5,832 nucleotides of DNA, taken from Verrucomicrobiota bacterium (GTDB lineage Bacteria; Verrucomicrobiota; Verrucomicrobiia; Limisphaerales; UBA1412). The DNA lies in assembly GCA_017557085.1 (NCBI GenBank), contig JAFZAR010000216.1, forward strand, positions 1 to 5,832, in the 5' to 3' direction. Positions within the stretch are counted from its first letter, which is position 1; every line of letters begins with the position of its first letter. Below the pieces are notes generated by a model that was not told the origin of the DNA, ran no database searches, and saw only the letters and a list, made by a program, of their open reading frames with translations. Position numbers and translations under genes: made by a program. Below are positions 4,897-5,832 of this stretch, piece by piece.

Positions 4897-5832
4897 ATGA
4901 GTAACGGTGTCAACGAAGCATTGATCCGCGAAGTCGTCGAGCAGGTGCTCAGCCGTCTGGGCGACAGTGCCGTCTCAGGCTCTAAATGCGGATGCAAATG
5001 CGCCGGAAAACGCCACTTTGGTGTCTTCCAGGACGCATCAGAAGCTTGTGAAGCAGCGCAGGCTGCCTATAAACAACTTCAGGAAAAAGGTGTTGCCGGC
5101 CGCAAAACGGTCATCAACATCGTCAAAAAACTGACCACAGACAACGCTTCCGAGTGGGGGCGCATCGAGCTGGATGAAACTCATATCGGCCGTCTGGATC
5201 ACAAGATCGACAAACTGCTGGGTCTGAAGAATCTGCCCGGTGTCGAGTTCCTCAAGCCCAACGGAATGAGTGGCGACCATGGCATCACCATGGAAGAGTT
5301 CACTCCTTTTGGTGTCATCGGAGCCATCACACCGAGCACACACTCCATCCCTACCCTCTGCTGCAATATCATCAGCATGGTGGCGGCCGGCAACGCTGTC
5401 GTCTTCAATCCTCATCCGAGCGCCTGCCGCTGCGCGGCGATGGCTGCCCGTGTGATCAATGAAGCCATTTACAGCGAGCTGGGTATCGAGAATTTGGCCT
5501 CCATCGTGGAGCAGCCGACCCTGGATTCCTTCAAGGCCATCACGGAGAGCCCGTATGTCAAACTGCTCTGCGTTACCGGTGGTCCCGGTGTCGTCAAAGC
5601 GGCCATGAAGAGCGGTAAGCGTTCCGTCTGTGCCGGTCCGGGCAATCCTCCGGTGCTGGTGGATGAAACCGCCAACGTAGACAAAGCTGCTCGCGATATC
5701 ATCATCGGCGGTGCTTACGACAATAACCTGCTCTGCATCGGTGAAAAGGAAGTCTTTGTCGTCGAAAGAGTGTTCAACCAATTCATGGACGCTATGGCAC
5801 GCGCCGGCGCTGTGAAACTGACAGACGCACAA
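4897..5832 (+). CDS. pduP: CoA-acylating aldehyde dehydrogenase, PduP-like, with encapsulation peptide (cut by window edge)
   Basis: It oxidises an aldehyde with NAD+ and CoA to acyl-CoA, the first enzymatic step inside the shell. The 312 visible residues are the N-terminal two thirds. Residues 5-22 (VNEALIREVVEQVLSRLG) form an amphipathic helix typical of BMC cargo targeting. A linker with Cys31, Cys33 and Cys35 (KCGCKC) follows. The enzyme domain starts near RHFGVFQDASEA (39-50) and shows EEFTPFGVIGAITPSTH (133-149), a VAAGNAVVFNPHPSA stretch (162-176), TGGPGVVKAAM, AGPGNPPVLVDET (246-258) and the catalytic Cys280 in YDNNLLCIGEKEV, matching PduP FDYNLPCIAEK. The ATG at 4897, 8 bp after the BMC-P stop, has no clear Shine-Dalgarno sequence. 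The likely substrate, lactaldehyde or propionaldehyde, is inferred from locus type, not from residues. Confidence 0.93.
   Translation, partial: MSNGVNEALIREVVEQVLSRLGDSAVSGSKCGCKCAGKRHFGVFQDASEACEAAQAAYKQLQEKGVAGRKTVINIVKKLTTDNASEWGRIELDETHIGRLDHKIDKLLGLKNLPGVEFLKPNGMSGDHGITMEEFTPFGVIGAITPSTHSIPTLCCNIISMVAAGNAVVFNPHPSACRCAAMAARVINEAIYSELGIENLASIVEQPTLDSFKAITESPYVKLLCVTGGPGVVKAAMKSGKRSVCAGPGNPPVLVDETANVDKAARDIIIGGAYDNNLLCIGEKEVFVVERVFNQFMDAMARAGAVKLTDAQ

Noticed and set aside
5038..5832. Open frame of 264 codons on the minus strand
   Set aside because: It is fully antisense to the aldehyde dehydrogenase, has a TTG start and shows no recognisable domain. Its openness follows from the codon bias of the real gene.

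Overview
The window reads as the core of a bacterial microcompartment (BMC) locus of the kind known from Planctomycetes, Verrucomicrobia and relatives (PVM type). In those bacteria such loci serve L-fucose/L-rhamnose breakdown through lactaldehyde. The evidence is the gene set and order: a divergent DeoR-family regulator, then PduL phosphotransacylase, two BMC-H shell proteins, an acetate-kinase homologue, a third BMC-H, a BMC-P pentamer protein and a CoA-acylating aldehyde dehydrogenase. A mid-50s GC content (by eye) and few Shine-Dalgarno sequences would fit a PVC-superphylum bacterium (Verrucomicrobiota, Lentisphaerota, Kiritimatiellota or Planctomycetota). I cannot place it more finely.

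Layout. Minus strand, 1-1621: a partial fucokinase/GDP-fucose pyrophosphorylase-family gene (running off the left edge) lies 9 bp downstream of the deoR-type gene, so the two probably form one transcript. About 97 bp (1622-1718) then separate the divergent genes. This stretch holds three tandem 10-bp repeats that overlap the inferred regulator promoter and are a good operator candidate. Plus strand, 1719-5832: seven tightly packed genes with gaps of 3 to 44 bp, the last (aldehyde dehydrogenase) running off the right edge. The plus-strand genes look like one operon. No tRNA, rRNA, insertion sequence or CRISPR array was seen.

How the genes would work together (inference from BMC biochemistry): an aldehyde made by an aldolase outside the window, probably L-lactaldehyde, enters the shell. 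The dehydrogenase converts it to acyl-CoA, PduL swaps CoA for phosphate, and the kinase homologue recovers ATP and releases the acid. PduL and the dehydrogenase both begin with a short amphipathic helix that looks like an encapsulation peptide; the kinase does not. The regulator would sense a sugar phosphate, and the fucokinase-family neighbour points to fucose as the sugar.

Most worth following up: the kinase homologue has lost or altered several canonical acetate-kinase active-site residues; the three BMC-H paralogues have three different pore loops; the dehydrogenase has a Cys-x-Cys-x-Cys cluster between targeting helix and enzyme; and the intergenic repeats are spaced by exactly one helical turn.
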